Below are positions 17,088-26,435 of a stretch of DNA of 64,000 nt, piece after piece. The first letter of the stretch is position 1. Each line of letters opens with the position of its first letter. A program made the translations under genes and the position numbers. The notes under the pieces were generated by a model. It did no database searches, was not told the DNA's origin, and saw only the letters and a program-made list of their open reading frames with translations. This stretch comes from Bacillus methanolicus MGA3 (lineage in GTDB: Bacteria > Bacillota > Bacilli > Bacillales > Cytobacillaceae), in the NCBI RefSeq assembly GCF_000724485.1, contig NZ_CP007739.1, forward strand, positions 184,001 through 248,000, written 5' to 3'.

Positions 17088-18626
17088 GTGAGTTCAAAAT
17101 ATGTTATCGGTGTTGACATTGGAACAACGAGCACCAAATCTGTTCTGTTTCGAGTTGATGGTACTGTTGTTTCGAATTCTGCAGTTGAATATCCATTATT
17201 GTCGCCTAAACCGTCCTCTGCAGAGCAAGATCCGGAAGAAATTTTTCAAGCTGTGATCAAAACGATTAAGCAAACAATACAAAAAAGCAATGTTGAACCA
17301 AGAAATATTCTTTGTGTATCTTTTAGTTCGGCTATGCATAGTGTTATTGCAGTGGACAAAGAGGGCAGGCCTTTAACGAAATGTATCACATGGGCGGATA
17401 ATAGAAGTTCCATGTGGGCTGAAAAAATAAAAAATGAGATGAACGGACATCAAATTTATCTCCGTACGGGTACACCGATTCATCCGATGTCCCCTCTTTC
17501 AAAGTTAACTTGGCTTCGACATGAGCATCAAGAACTTTTTTTAAACACTTATAAATTTGTTTCGATTAAAGAATATGTCTTTTTTAAGCTTTTTAAGAAA
17601 TATATTATTGATTACTCCATTGCTTCTGCTACTGGGATGTTTAATCTGACTTCTTTAAAATGGGACAAGGAAGCACTGGCTGTTGCGGGTGTTGCAGAAA
17701 AACAGCTTTCTGAGCCCGTTCCAACAACGTATCGGCTGACGGGATTGGACGAAACATATGCAAGAGAAATGAACTTGCCGTCAGATACCCCTTTTGTTGT
17801 AGGAGCTAGTGATGGAGTTTTGTCCAATTTAGGTGTCAATGCGATAGAGCCTGGAGTAGTGGCTGTCACCATTGGTACAAGCGGTGCAATTCGGACGGTA
17901 ACGGATCGGCCTGTAACTGACTCTAAAGGAAGGATCTTTTGTTATGCTTTAATTGAAGATCATTGGGTGATTGGCGGACCTGTTAATAATGGCGGCATAA
18001 CTTTCAGATGGGTTCGTGACTGGCTCGGTTCTTCTGAAATAGAGACTGCTTTACGCATGGGGAAAGATCCATATGAAATCCTTACAGAAATAGCAGCAAA
18101 AGTCAATCCGGGTTCGGATGGTTTATTATTCCATCCATATTTAGCGGGGGAAAGAGCGCCTTTATGGGATGCGAATGCACGAGGATCCTTTTTTGGGTTA
18201 GGTTTGCATCATAAAAAAGAGCACCTTATTCGGGCTGTTATGGAAGGCGTAATTTTCAATTTATATATGGTTCTTCTTGTCATAGAAGAACTAATAGGTG
18301 GGCCTAAAAAGATTCAAGCAACAGGAGGCTTTGCAAGGTCAGAACTATGGAGGCAAATGATGGCAGACATTTTTAACCAGGAAGTCTATGTCCCCGAAAG
18401 TTACGAAAGCTCATGTCTCGGTGCAGCAATTATTGGTTTATACAGTCTCGGTGAAGTAAATACATTAAATGTCGTTTCTGATATGGTAGGCGCCAACTAC
18501 CATCATCAACCGAATAAAGAAAATGTTGCAATCTATCAAGAGTTAATTCCTATCTATATAAGACTTTCTCAATTGTTAAAAGAAGAGTATGAAAGCATTG
18601 CTGTTTTCCAAAAGAAATGGATTTAG
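17088..18626 (+). CDS. gntK: Gluconokinase-type FGGY carbohydrate kinase
   Basis: Cytoplasmic sugar kinase of 512 residues, likely phosphorylating gluconate to 6-phosphogluconate. The FGGY pattern is clear: phosphate-1 motif GVDIGTTSTKSVLF, the hinge region FNLTSLKWD, TIGTSGAIR, and the C-terminal ATP motif ATGGFARSELWRQ with SCLGAAIIGL. The start is GTG 17088 eight bases after AAGGAGA. There is no gntR, gntP or gntZ nearby, so the substrate assignment rests on family resemblance alone; xylulokinase-like activity is the alternative. Confidence 0.82.
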   Translation: MSSKYVIGVDIGTTSTKSVLFRVDGTVVSNSAVEYPLLSPKPSSAEQDPEEIFQAVIKTIKQTIQKSNVEPRNILCVSFSSAMHSVIAVDKEGRPLTKCITWADNRSSMWAEKIKNEMNGHQIYLRTGTPIHPMSPLSKLTWLRHEHQELFLNTYKFVSIKEYVFFKLFKKYIIDYSIASATGMFNLTSLKWDKEALAVAGVAEKQLSEPVPTTYRLTGLDETYAREMNLPSDTPFVVGASDGVLSNLGVNAIEPGVVAVTIGTSGAIRTVTDRPVTDSKGRIFCYALIEDHWVIGGPVNNGGITFRWVRDWLGSSEIETALRMGKDPYEILTEIAAKVNPGSDGLLFHPYLAGERAPLWDANARGSFFGLGLHHKKEHLIRAVMEGVIFNLYMVLLVIEELIGGPKKIQATGGFARSELWRQMMADIFNQEVYVPESYESSCLGAAIIGLYSLGEVNTLNVVSDMVGANYHHQPNKENVAIYQELIPIYIRLSQLLKEEYESIAVFQKKWI

Positions 18627-19143
18627 AAGTGCCTGGGCCTATTTTTGTCAAAGAAAGGCCGTCTGCTTTTGACAAATTCCGCATTTATTTCCCTGGAAAA
18701 GTGTATGATTTCCATGAGATTTTCTGCTCTTTAATCAAACGTTTGATTAAAAAATTGTATGTCATATTTTGAAGAATTTATGGGGAAAACAGAGAGACAG
18801 AGAGGACATAGGGGTTTACATTGAACTTGAGATGCATCTTTGGTGAATCAAAAGTTGACAAAATAGAATTAAACATGGCTCTAGATAAATTTCAATAATT
18901 TGAAAAGGAGGGCGACTAGCTTATTTTTTTCTGTAAGGAATGTTGAGTAATTAATCATCTCCAATAATTATTTGTTATATAAATAAGAAATTAAGTTGAC
19001 ATACAAATAACTTATCTAACTGTTTTGACTCTGACTAAAGCATATGCATTCTCAATACATCAATGTTTTGGATTTTCAGGAAGCTTGGTGTCTTTATATT
19101 TTTTTATGGATTGATAGAGATTTTGTTTTTTGGGGAATAATAA
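18627..19143. other. Intergenic region with a 22-bp palindrome
   Basis: Contains an inverted repeat TTTGTCAAA...TTTGACAAA (18648-18677) that may end gntK transcription, a perfect 22-bp palindrome at 18730-18751, and a TTGACA at about 18995. A 25-codon frame from TTG 18820 ends at 18897 but has weak signals. No recognisable gene remnant. Confidence 0.5.
18730..18751. promoter_or_regulatory. Perfect palindromic operator-like site
   Basis: The core TTAATCAAACGTTTGATTAA is its own reverse complement, extended by one T/A pair. Symmetric TCAAACGTTTGA sites are typical of TetR-family operators. No such regulator gene lies in this window. Confidence 0.55.
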
Positions 19144-19644
19144 GTGAAAAGCGAATTAATAACGGGAGACTTATCCATGGATAGAACTATTTTGTGGGCA
19201 TTGTTTATATTTGGAATTATTTTATTAATTTTCAGTTTAAGAAAACCTTTATTTAAAGATACGATTTTAGTTTTCTTAATGAAAGCTTATTTTTCATCAT
19301 TTTTTGGCGTTATTGTTGCAGAGAAAAATATGATTGAATACCCTGTAAGGTTTTTAAGTAAATATTTTGAGACAAGCATTCTTTATGAATACTTTTTATA
19401 TCCAATTGTTTGTGTCTACTTTTATCAAACATCTTATCGATCCAAATTTTTAGGCATTATTCTACAAGATGCATTATATTCTGCTGCTATAACGGCTGTT
19501 GAGGTTCTTTGTGAAAAATATACCAACTTAATTGAATACCGTAATTGGACTTGGATGTACTCGTTTATAACCCTTTTTCTTTTATCGCTTTTTGTTCGTA
19601 TCCTTATGCAGTTGATTAACAAAAAAGAGAAATTGAAGGGATAG
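19144..19644 (+). CDS. CBO0543-type integral membrane protein, function unknown
   Basis: A 166-residue protein with four to five hydrophobic segments (WALFIFGIILLIFSL, SSFFGVIVAE, EYFLYPIVCVYFY, FITLFLLSLFVRILMQL) and a basic tail. It resembles the CBO0543 membrane family found in spore-forming Firmicutes. Start is uncertain: GTG 19144 follows GGGGAA, while ATG 19177 follows GGGAG; I keep the longer form. Monocistronic; its stop lies inside a long inverted repeat shared with the convergent opu genes. Confidence 0.8.
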   Translation: MKSELITGDLSMDRTILWALFIFGIILLIFSLRKPLFKDTILVFLMKAYFSSFFGVIVAEKNMIEYPVRFLSKYFETSILYEYFLYPIVCVYFYQTSYRSKFLGIILQDALYSAAITAVEVLCEKYTNLIEYRNWTWMYSFITLFLLSLFVRILMQLINKKEKLKG

Positions 19645-19687
19645 TGTTTTATCCCTCATTAACGAGGATAAAACACTATCCCTTCAT
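19633..19687. terminator. Long bidirectional hairpin between convergent genes
   Basis: A perfect 21-base stem beginning TGAAGGGATAGTG, an 11-base loop and the returning arm ending CACTATCCCTTCA. There is no T-run on either side, so it may act as an RNA-processing or bidirectional stop structure. Confidence 0.75.
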
Positions 19688-19715
19688 AGCTGCTTAGAAG
19701 GATCTACGAAGAGAG

Positions 19716-21230
19716 TTATAGAAGTCCTTTTCTTTCCAGATACTCTCTTGCGACTTCTTCAGCACTTTTTCCTTCAACATTTACTTTATAATTCATCTCA
19801 CGCATTTCATCGTCAGTGATTTTCCCGGCAAGCTTGTTCAATGCTTCTTTTATTTCAGGATATTTGTCTACCGTTTCTTTTCTTAGGAGAGGCGCTCCCT
19901 GATACGGAGGAAATAAATGTTTATCATCCTTCAGGACAACGAGATGATATTGTCTTAATTCACTGTCTGTTGAATAAGCATCGACCAAGTTTATATCACC
20001 CGTGTTGATCGCATGATAGCGGAGTTTTGGTTCCATTGTAACGACATTTTTAAAATGAATATCATAAAGTTTCTGTATCCCGCGATATCCATCTTCACGG
20101 TCAGTGAATTCTAAAGTAAAGCCAGCCTTTATGTTTTGCTGTACAGCTTTTAAATCGGAGATGGATTTTAATTGATATTGTTCAGCGGTGGACTGTGGAA
20201 CTGCTAGTGCGTACGTATTGTTATAATCCATCGGTTCCAGCATGATCATATTGAATTGTTTCAGCATTCCTTTTCTTGCCTGTTCATAAACTTCCTTTCT
20301 GTCAGTGCTTACAGCAGTTTCTTTTAAAAATTCCGATATGGCTGTTCCGGTAAATTCAGGATAAATATCAATGCTCCCTGATTTTAATGCATTGAAGACA
20401 AAAGATGTTTTCCCAAATCCCGGTTTCAGTTCAACATGTAAATCAGTATTTTCTTCAATGAGTAACTTATACATATTTATTAATATTTCAGGCTCTGAAC
20501 CAAGCTTCCCTGCGATCACAATATCTTTCTTTTCTTCTCCCAATAATAATGGAAGAACCATGAAGAGGATGCCGGAGGCTGTCAACACTCCCAGAGTTGT
20601 GATTGTTTTTTTAAAAGAAATTCGTTCAAACTTTCGAAGCAAAATATCAAAGAGTACGGCTAACAGAGCAGCGGGGATAGCCCCAAGTATGATAAGGGAT
20701 GTGTTATTTCGGTCTATGCCTAACAAAATGATGTCCCCCAAACCGCCAGCTCCAATAAGGGCAGCAATGGTAGCTGTACCAACGATTAATACCATGGCAG
20801 TCCGGATTCCGGCCATAATAACAGGCATTGCAAGAGGAAGTTCGACCTTGAGCAACCTTTTTCTGCCGTTCATTCCCATTGCTTTTGCTGCTTCTATTAA
20901 TGAAGAATCTACTTCTTTGATTCCTGTATACGTATTTCTTAAAATAGGAAGCAATGCATAAACAACAAGGGCAATAATAGCTGGAACTTTTCCGATGCCA
21001 AATAACGGAATGAAGAGTCCAAGCAGTGCAAGGGAAGGGATTGTTTGCAGAACGGCTGTTATACCGATGATCCCTTCAGCTACTTTTTTATTTTTTGTTA
21101 AGTAAATGCCGAGCGGAATGGCGATAATGACAGCGAAAAAGAGAGCAATAAAGGAAATTTGAATATGTTCAATCAAAGCATTGACAAGCTGAGACTGTCT
21201 TTCTTTTAGAATTTCAATAAAATTATTCAT
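19716..21230 (-). CDS. opuFB: Osmoprotectant ABC transporter, permease fused to substrate-binding protein
   Basis: A 504-residue fusion. Residues about 1-215 are a six-helix permease with the ABC-contact loop EAAKAMGMNGRKRLLKVELPLA; residues about 235-504 are an extracellular glycine-betaine/carnitine/choline-binding domain (IVIAGKLGSEPEILINMYKLL, then LEPMDYNNTYALAVP). Such TMD-SBP fusions are described for OpuF of Bacillus infantis and in Listeria/Lactobacillus relatives; the symbol follows that layout and the substrate is inferred. The start is ATG 21230, overlapping the ATPase gene's end by 8 bases behind GGGAGG. Confidence 0.87.
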   Translation of the reverse strand: MNNFIEILKERQSQLVNALIEHIQISFIALFFAVIIAIPLGIYLTKNKKVAEGIIGITAVLQTIPSLALLGLFIPLFGIGKVPAIIALVVYALLPILRNTYTGIKEVDSSLIEAAKAMGMNGRKRLLKVELPLAMPVIMAGIRTAMVLIVGTATIAALIGAGGLGDIILLGIDRNNTSLIILGAIPAALLAVLFDILLRKFERISFKKTITTLGVLTASGILFMVLPLLLGEEKKDIVIAGKLGSEPEILINMYKLLIEENTDLHVELKPGFGKTSFVFNALKSGSIDIYPEFTGTAISEFLKETAVSTDRKEVYEQARKGMLKQFNMIMLEPMDYNNTYALAVPQSTAEQYQLKSISDLKAVQQNIKAGFTLEFTDREDGYRGIQKLYDIHFKNVVTMEPKLRYHAINTGDINLVDAYSTDSELRQYHLVVLKDDKHLFPPYQGAPLLRKETVDKYPEIKEALNKLAGKITDDEMREMNYKVNVEGKSAEEVAREYLERKGLL

Positions 21231-22191
21231 TTCCTCCCTCTCTTTCTCCGATTCTTTCGGCAAAATACTGAATAATTATTTTTCTGTTTATTGTTCCGAT
21301 TATTTCGCCATTTTTTTCTACAGTCAGCTCATCTTGATGAACAAGCATTTCAAGAGATTTTTTTAAAGGCAGGGAGGATGGGATCGTTATCCCTTGATTG
21401 TTAGAAATTTTTTGTAAATCGATTTCGCGAACGAATTGTTCAACGGTTACATTTTCATTATATCGATTTTGGGAGATTCCGATAAATTCTTTTACAAATT
21501 CATTGGCTGGATGGTGAAGGATATCTTCCGGCGTTCCCACCTGTACAATTTCCCCATCTTTCATAACGCAAATCCGGTCTCCAAGCTTTAAAGCTTCTTG
21601 TATATCATGAGTGACAAATACAATTGTTTTTTTAATACTTTGTTTAAGATGAAGCATGTCATCTTGCAGCTTTTCGCGGCTGATCGGATCTAATGCACTA
21701 AAAGGTTCGTCCATCAAAATGATTTGGGGATCGGCGGCTAAAGCACGGACGACACCTACTCGCTGTTGTTGGCCCCCTGAAAGTTCATGTGGCTTCCGCT
21801 TGCGGTATTGATCAGGTTCCAACCCAACCATTTCTAAAAGCTGATTCACACGATTTTGTATTTGTTCTCGGCTCCATTTTTTTAACTCCGGTACAATGGC
21901 AATGTTTTCTTCGATTGTCATATGGGGGAAGAGAGCGATCTGCTGGAGAACATAGCCGATGTTCCAGCGTAATTCATGAATATTATATTCGCTTATTTTT
22001 TTGTCATTGATAAAAATCATCCCGTCTGATAAATCAATCAAACGATTGATTAATTTTAGTGTTGTCGTTTTCCCGCATCCGCTTGGACCAATGATGACAA
22101 AGAATTCTCCCTCATTAATTTTCAAGTCGAGGGATTTTACAGCGTGTGTGCCATCGGCATATCGTTTAGATACATTGTGAAAATCAATCAT
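21223..22191 (-). CDS. opuFA: Osmoprotectant ABC transporter ATP-binding protein
   Basis: ATPase of 322 residues for compatible-solute uptake. Walker A GPSGCGKTT, signature LSGGQQQR, Walker B ILMDEPFSALDP and H-loop FVTHDIQEA are all canonical. A C-terminal region (about 245-320) holds one CBS-like segment (LPLKKSLEMLVHQDELTV...GTINRKII), shorter than the tandem CBS module of OpuCA/OpuAA. AGGAGAA precedes the ATG. Transcribed leftwards with the fused permease. Confidence 0.9.
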   Translation of the reverse strand: MIDFHNVSKRYADGTHAVKSLDLKINEGEFFVIIGPSGCGKTTTLKLINRLIDLSDGMIFINDKKISEYNIHELRWNIGYVLQQIALFPHMTIEENIAIVPELKKWSREQIQNRVNQLLEMVGLEPDQYRKRKPHELSGGQQQRVGVVRALAADPQIILMDEPFSALDPISREKLQDDMLHLKQSIKKTIVFVTHDIQEALKLGDRICVMKDGEIVQVGTPEDILHHPANEFVKEFIGISQNRYNENVTVEQFVREIDLQKISNNQGITIPSSLPLKKSLEMLVHQDELTVEKNGEIIGTINRKIIIQYFAERIGEREGGNE

Positions 22192-22515
22192 TATAACGTT
22201 CTCCTCAATATTTCTTTTTATGGTTTTGTATGTCTATCTTTTTTTACTGATGAAAAGGTTCATGTATTCATCAACGATGCTTGTCTTCTGAAAAACGGCT
22301 TTTTTAATGTATTCCATTCAATTTTGGATATTCCTTCTGAAAAAATGGGGATATGGTAAGTAAATCAAAGTGATTTCTTTATGGTGTATCAATCATCCTC
22401 GCGTATGAGAACTCGCTCTGATCCAAGAGCTGCCTGGACGAAAATTTATCAGAACTTCGTTAATGATCTATCCAAGTGATTTGATAGCTTAAATTTTTTT
22501 AGGAGGAAAAATTAT
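22192..22515. other. Divergent intergenic region
   Basis: Holds the leader of the leftward opu genes and of the rightward methyltransferase gene. A 32-codon frame at 22381-22479 on the plus strand encodes a peptide containing RSDPRAAWTKIYQNF, but it has no ribosome site and may be a remnant or chance. No clear promoter or riboswitch seen. Confidence 0.4.
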
Positions 22516-23334
22516 ATGTCATTAAATTTACAATCCGTTCAGGGCACAATGCTAATACCTCTTTGGGGACGTGCTACTGCCAGTGAGAAGAATCCAGATA
22601 TTTTGTACGACAAGGAAGCGATAGAGATCATTGCAGGTTGTGATTTTAATTTTACCGAAATAGCCAAGACCTTTGGAGAATACGGAGGCATAAGCTATAT
22701 AGTACGAGCACGAAAAGTTGACGATACCATCCGAGCTTTTATAGAAAAACATCCTCGGGCCTCTATAGTAAACATCGGTGCGGGACTTGATACTACATTT
22801 TCAAGAGTTGATAATGGCACAATTAACTGGTACAACCTTGATTTACCAGATGCAATAGCTTTCAGAAAAACTCTTATCGCTGACTCTCCGAGGAACATCA
22901 GCATTGCTAAATCATTTTTTGATGTTTCATGGTTTGACGATGTGATATTTAATGAGGATGACGGCATACTTTTTGTAGCTGCTGGCGTTTTCTACTATTT
23001 TCAGGAAAACCAACTCAAACGAATATTTCAGGAAATGTCGCTTCGCTTTCCAGGCGGCGAATTGTATTTCGATGCGGAATCAAAATTTGCGTTAAAGATT
23101 TCAAATCGTACGGTGGAAAAAACGGGGAACAAGGGTGCTAAAATGTATTTCTATGTCAACAATCCAAAAGTATTTGAAGACTGGTCGTCAAAAATCAAGG
23201 TATTATCCTGCGAATCGTACTTCAAAGGTATACCCGTAAGCAAGAAGTGGGAAAGTGGAACTCGTGTAATGGTGAGGGTTGTAGATTTATTAAAGATGAT
23301 GAAGTTTGTTTATTTGCGTTTCGAGAGAAAGTAA
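22516..23334 (+). CDS. Class I SAM-dependent methyltransferase, LCM family
   Basis: A 272-residue protein similar to leucine-carboxyl-methyltransferase-like (PF04072) enzymes: N-terminal TMLIPLWGRA, the Tyr/Arg-containing YIVRARKVDD, SAM motif VNIGAGLDTTFSRV (about residues 84-97), the acidic NLDLPDA and the FFDVSWFDD / LFVAAGVFYYF segments. AGGAGGAA precedes the ATG. A lone gene with no pathway neighbours. In bacteria this family usually methylates small molecules, including polyketide-type products; the substrate here is unknown. Confidence 0.85.
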   Translation: MSLNLQSVQGTMLIPLWGRATASEKNPDILYDKEAIEIIAGCDFNFTEIAKTFGEYGGISYIVRARKVDDTIRAFIEKHPRASIVNIGAGLDTTFSRVDNGTINWYNLDLPDAIAFRKTLIADSPRNISIAKSFFDVSWFDDVIFNEDDGILFVAAGVFYYFQENQLKRIFQEMSLRFPGGELYFDAESKFALKISNRTVEKTGNKGAKMYFYVNNPKVFEDWSSKIKVLSCESYFKGIPVSKKWESGTRVMVRVVDLLKMMKFVYLRFERK

Positions 23335-23404
23335 TTCGATCGAATCTAGCCTTATTCTAATACGTCTAAAGCCAGATTATTTACAATCAATATACAACTA
23401 AATA

Positions 23405-23432
23405 AAGGGTCTGATCCATATGAATCAGACCC
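23405..23432. terminator. Hairpin between convergent genes
   Basis: GGGTCTGAT - CCATATGA - ATCAGACCC. It serves the methyltransferase gene (+) and the subtilase gene (-). The GGGTCTGA arms match the inner arm of the larger palindromic elements elsewhere in the window. Confidence 0.75.
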
Positions 23433-23437
23433 ATCTA

Positions 23438-24799
23438 TTATTTGCTATGAACAGCTTGGAGTGCCTTTTGTACATCAATTAATCCACTGCCGAAGTCATT
23501 ATCTTTTCCCGGGGCTCCCAGGTCATAGGCGGTACTTTTGATAATGTTCATAACATCTTTATTTGTTAAATTTGGGTTCGCAGACAGGATCAGTCCTGCA
23601 AGCCCGGCGACATGGGGAGAAGCCATCGATGTACCGGACAAGGCCGCATACTGCTTGTTGAAGTATGTGCTTGGGATTTGAACTCCCGGTGCAGATACAT
23701 CGATATAATCCCCATAATTTGAGAAAGGCGCACGTTGGCCACTGTAACTGACTGCTGATACTCCAAGAACTTCCGGATAAGCAGCCGGAAAGCTGGGATG
23801 GTTTGAGTTATCATTGCCCGCAGCCGAAATAATTACAGCATTTTTTTCAAAAGCGTATTTGACCGCTTCTTTCATAAGTGAAGAGGGGTGGTAATTTCCT
23901 AAACTCAAATTTATTACTTTGGCTCCATGGTCCGCTGCCCAAATGATACCTTTTGCAATATCAAAGGTGGAACCGTATCCTTCAGCTCCCATGGCTTTTA
24001 TTGGCATGATTTTGTTATACCAGGTTATGCCGGCGATTCCTTCACGGTTATTCGTTTCAGACGCGATAATACCTGCTACGTGTGTACCATGGCCATTATC
24101 GTCATCAGGATAATCGTTGTTTTCCAGCACGTTGTAACCTTTTGTCAGTCGCTTACGCAAATCCGGATGATTCAAATCAACTCCTGTATCTACAACTGCA
24201 ATGATGATTTTTTCATCGCCTTTTGTAATATCCCAGCCGGCTTCAGTTTGAATAACAGGCAGATTCCACTGGTATTGTTCACGATAGAGCAAATCATTTG
24301 GAAAACTAATTTGATTTTGCAGATAAATATAATTAGGTTCAGCAAATATGACATCGGGCTGGCTGTTAAAATATTGAATCAGTTCTGAAGTGCTAAGTTC
24401 GTTGGACTTAAATACGATCGTAGAATCCAAGTATTTGACGACATTTCCATTAATGTCATTTGTCATTCTGGCAATTTCCGGATTGTCAGGATGGCGCGAA
24501 AATTTAACGGTTACTTCTCTTTTATGATAATGGCTTTCATTTTTATTATTGTGTTTAATCAGAGAGACGGAAGGGTCATTTCTTAAGTGATTTTTAATGG
24601 TTTCTCCCATTTCAATGCTGTTGATGTGAAGAACATTCTTATTATGTTTAATATTTTGAATCTTGGAAGGGGCTTGAAATCGGTTTTCAAGGTTTGGATT
24701 GTTAGTGGTTTCTTTATCATTTTGGAGAAGAAAAATTGAACCAATCGATAAAAGAATAACAATTGAAATGGCAAGTAAAGATTTTGAAAGTTTTCCCAT
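23438..24799 (-). CDS. Secreted S8 family serine protease (subtilase)
   Basis: A 453-residue precursor. A basic start and hydrophobic stretch (about 6-25) act as signal peptide or anchor, followed by a propeptide-like region (about 85-165) and the peptidase domain. Catalytic residues are Asp204 (VVDTGVD), His237 (NGHGTH) and Ser391 (SGTSMASPH), with oxyanion Asn329 (SAAGND). The VDLNHPDL form is typical of thermitase-like subtilases. There is no C-terminal extension. Start ATG follows an AGTGGAA site. Monocistronic. Likely an extracellular nutritional or quality-control protease. Confidence 0.92.
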   Translation of the reverse strand: MGKLSKSLLAISIVILLSIGSIFLLQNDKETTNNPNLENRFQAPSKIQNIKHNKNVLHINSIEMGETIKNHLRNDPSVSLIKHNNKNESHYHKREVTVKFSRHPDNPEIARMTNDINGNVVKYLDSTIVFKSNELSTSELIQYFNSQPDVIFAEPNYIYLQNQISFPNDLLYREQYQWNLPVIQTEAGWDITKGDEKIIIAVVDTGVDLNHPDLRKRLTKGYNVLENNDYPDDDNGHGTHVAGIIASETNNREGIAGITWYNKIMPIKAMGAEGYGSTFDIAKGIIWAADHGAKVINLSLGNYHPSSLMKEAVKYAFEKNAVIISAAGNDNSNHPSFPAAYPEVLGVSAVSYSGQRAPFSNYGDYIDVSAPGVQIPSTYFNKQYAALSGTSMASPHVAGLAGLILSANPNLTNKDVMNIIKSTAYDLGAPGKDNDFGSGLIDVQKALQAVHSK

Positions 24800-24885
24800 G
24801 TTTCCACTCCTATTCGTATTATATGATTAGCTTGTTTTTGTAGGGGGGAAATTACAAAGGGAATGGATGGAAAAAATAAAAAAAT

Positions 24886-24924
24886 GGAGAAAAAAAACCG
24901 GCATGTATCACTATGCCGGCACAC
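24886..24924 (-). terminator. Rho-independent terminator of the lysine permease gene
   Basis: On the minus strand: CCGGCAT - AGTGATAC - ATGCCGG followed by eight T; A-run on the other side makes it usable in both directions. Confidence 0.9.
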
Positions 24925-24929
24925 TTTTT

Positions 24930-26354
24930 TTATGCTGGAATTTTATTTTTTGCTCTTGATGCTGCAGGCTGTTTGTTAAGCTGTTTATAAAATAAGATAC
25001 CGCTTGCGAGGAGCAGCATTCCGAATGTAAAAGTTTTAATATCAGCCGTTCCGGCAACAATCACAAATGTTGAATAAAGGGTTGAAAGAACGGCAATGAC
25101 TCCGTCGACCATTCTGCTTCTTCTGTTTGTGTAAGTTTCACCTGTTACAACCAGCTTTAACTGGAAGACAGAAGAAATAAAATATGGCACAAGATATGAC
25201 AGTGTGGCAATGTAAATCACGAAATCAAACGCTGCTGAAATGGAGTTTGAGATCGTTGAGAAAATAAACAGCTGGCCAAGTAAATTTGTCACGATAAGCG
25301 AAAAGACCGGAAGCCCGTTTTTGTTTTCTTTTAAGAAAGCCGGGATAAATAATCCTTGTTTTGCTGCTTGGTATGGAACTTCAGCACTCAGCATTACCCA
25401 GCCGAGTGTAGAACCGAACAGGCTGATCAAACCGATTCCGGCTAAAAGCTTTCCTCCTATTGGACCGAGAACGGTTTGAATAGCATCAATTAACGGCTTT
25501 TCAGAATGGATAAGAGCTTTCTGGCTTAACATCCCCATGACAAGTGTGCTTATGCCTATATAAATGGCAAGGGCAATAAACAAACCAAGAATTGTCGCTC
25601 GTTTTACATCAATTTTCTTTTTTGCCCTTGATGCAAAAACGACAGCTGATTCTACCCCGATAAATGCCCATAATGTTGAAAGGGCAGCATTGTTAATTTG
25701 TCTAAACAGTCCAATTGTTTCTCCGTTTTCACCAACTCTTGGTGCGACAAACGGAACGATATTTGCTTTTTGGAAAGCGAAAAGACCAACTAATATGAAC
25801 AATAAGAATCCGATAACTTTGGCGGAAGTTGCAGCGAAATTCAGCTTACCGGCATTTTCCAAACCTCTTAAAATGATGAAATGCGTTCCCCATAAAAGAA
25901 GAGTACAAACAAGGAACGTTAATGCATTGCCTACTTTTAAAGTAAAGGAACCAATGCTGAACAGTACTGCCTTATTCGTCAGAACAGGGAAAAATGTTGA
26001 TAAGTAGCCAGCGAAAGTTGTAATAATCGCAATATTTCCAGCTAAATTTCCAATCCAGTATCCCCATGAAGCCATAAAGCCAGATAAAATAGACGTTTTA
26101 GAACCTGGTTTAAATAATTCTTTTGCGTAAATTTGTGGTCCGCCGGAAAGGTTTGGTTTTCTCAGTGCTAAATTGCCAAATACTAAAGCAGTCATGAGAA
26201 CTCCAAATCCTGTCAAAATCCAAGCGCCAATAACCCCTGCCGGACTTGCTGCTTCTGATAATGTACGAGGCAGCATAAATATACCTGAACCTACCATATT
26301 GCCTACTACAAGGGCGGTAAGGATCCATAAACCTAATTGATTATTTTTCCCCAT
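24930..26354 (-). CDS. yvsH: APC-family amino acid permease, probable lysine transporter
   Basis: A 474-residue permease with about twelve hydrophobic segments and the APC start motif GNMVGSGIFMLPRTLSE. It resembles the ArcD/YvsH basic amino acid group. The leader carries a lysine riboswitch, which is direct evidence that the gene responds to lysine; whether it imports lysine or exchanges it for another compound cannot be read from sequence. TATAAAT-rich spacer and GGAGAAG precede the ATG. Monocistronic with its own terminator. Confidence 0.88.
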   Translation of the reverse strand: MGKNNQLGLWILTALVVGNMVGSGIFMLPRTLSEAASPAGVIGAWILTGFGVLMTALVFGNLALRKPNLSGGPQIYAKELFKPGSKTSILSGFMASWGYWIGNLAGNIAIITTFAGYLSTFFPVLTNKAVLFSIGSFTLKVGNALTFLVCTLLLWGTHFIILRGLENAGKLNFAATSAKVIGFLLFILVGLFAFQKANIVPFVAPRVGENGETIGLFRQINNAALSTLWAFIGVESAVVFASRAKKKIDVKRATILGLFIALAIYIGISTLVMGMLSQKALIHSEKPLIDAIQTVLGPIGGKLLAGIGLISLFGSTLGWVMLSAEVPYQAAKQGLFIPAFLKENKNGLPVFSLIVTNLLGQLFIFSTISNSISAAFDFVIYIATLSYLVPYFISSVFQLKLVVTGETYTNRRSRMVDGVIAVLSTLYSTFVIVAGTADIKTFTFGMLLLASGILFYKQLNKQPAASRAKNKIPA

Positions 26355-26435
26355 ATTTCTTCTCCTCTCATGTTGTCTCCTCTTGGCTCAAAATTGGGGA
26401 ACTATCTGCATTTGCATATGCCAGATCGGTAAGAA

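Noticed and set aside
18820..18897. 25-codon frame ending with DKIELNMALDKFQ
   Set aside because: Only a weak AGGGG site and no family resemblance; too short to support.
20371..20961. 196-codon plus-strand frame inside the opu permease gene
   Set aside because: Antisense shadow of a clear permease; no ribosome site and no recognisable domain.
22381..22479. 32-codon frame ahead of the methyltransferase gene
   Set aside because: No ribosome site, no known match; it may be chance or a remnant.
23927..24388. 153-codon plus-strand frame in the subtilase gene
   Set aside because: Antisense shadow of the protease coding sequence.
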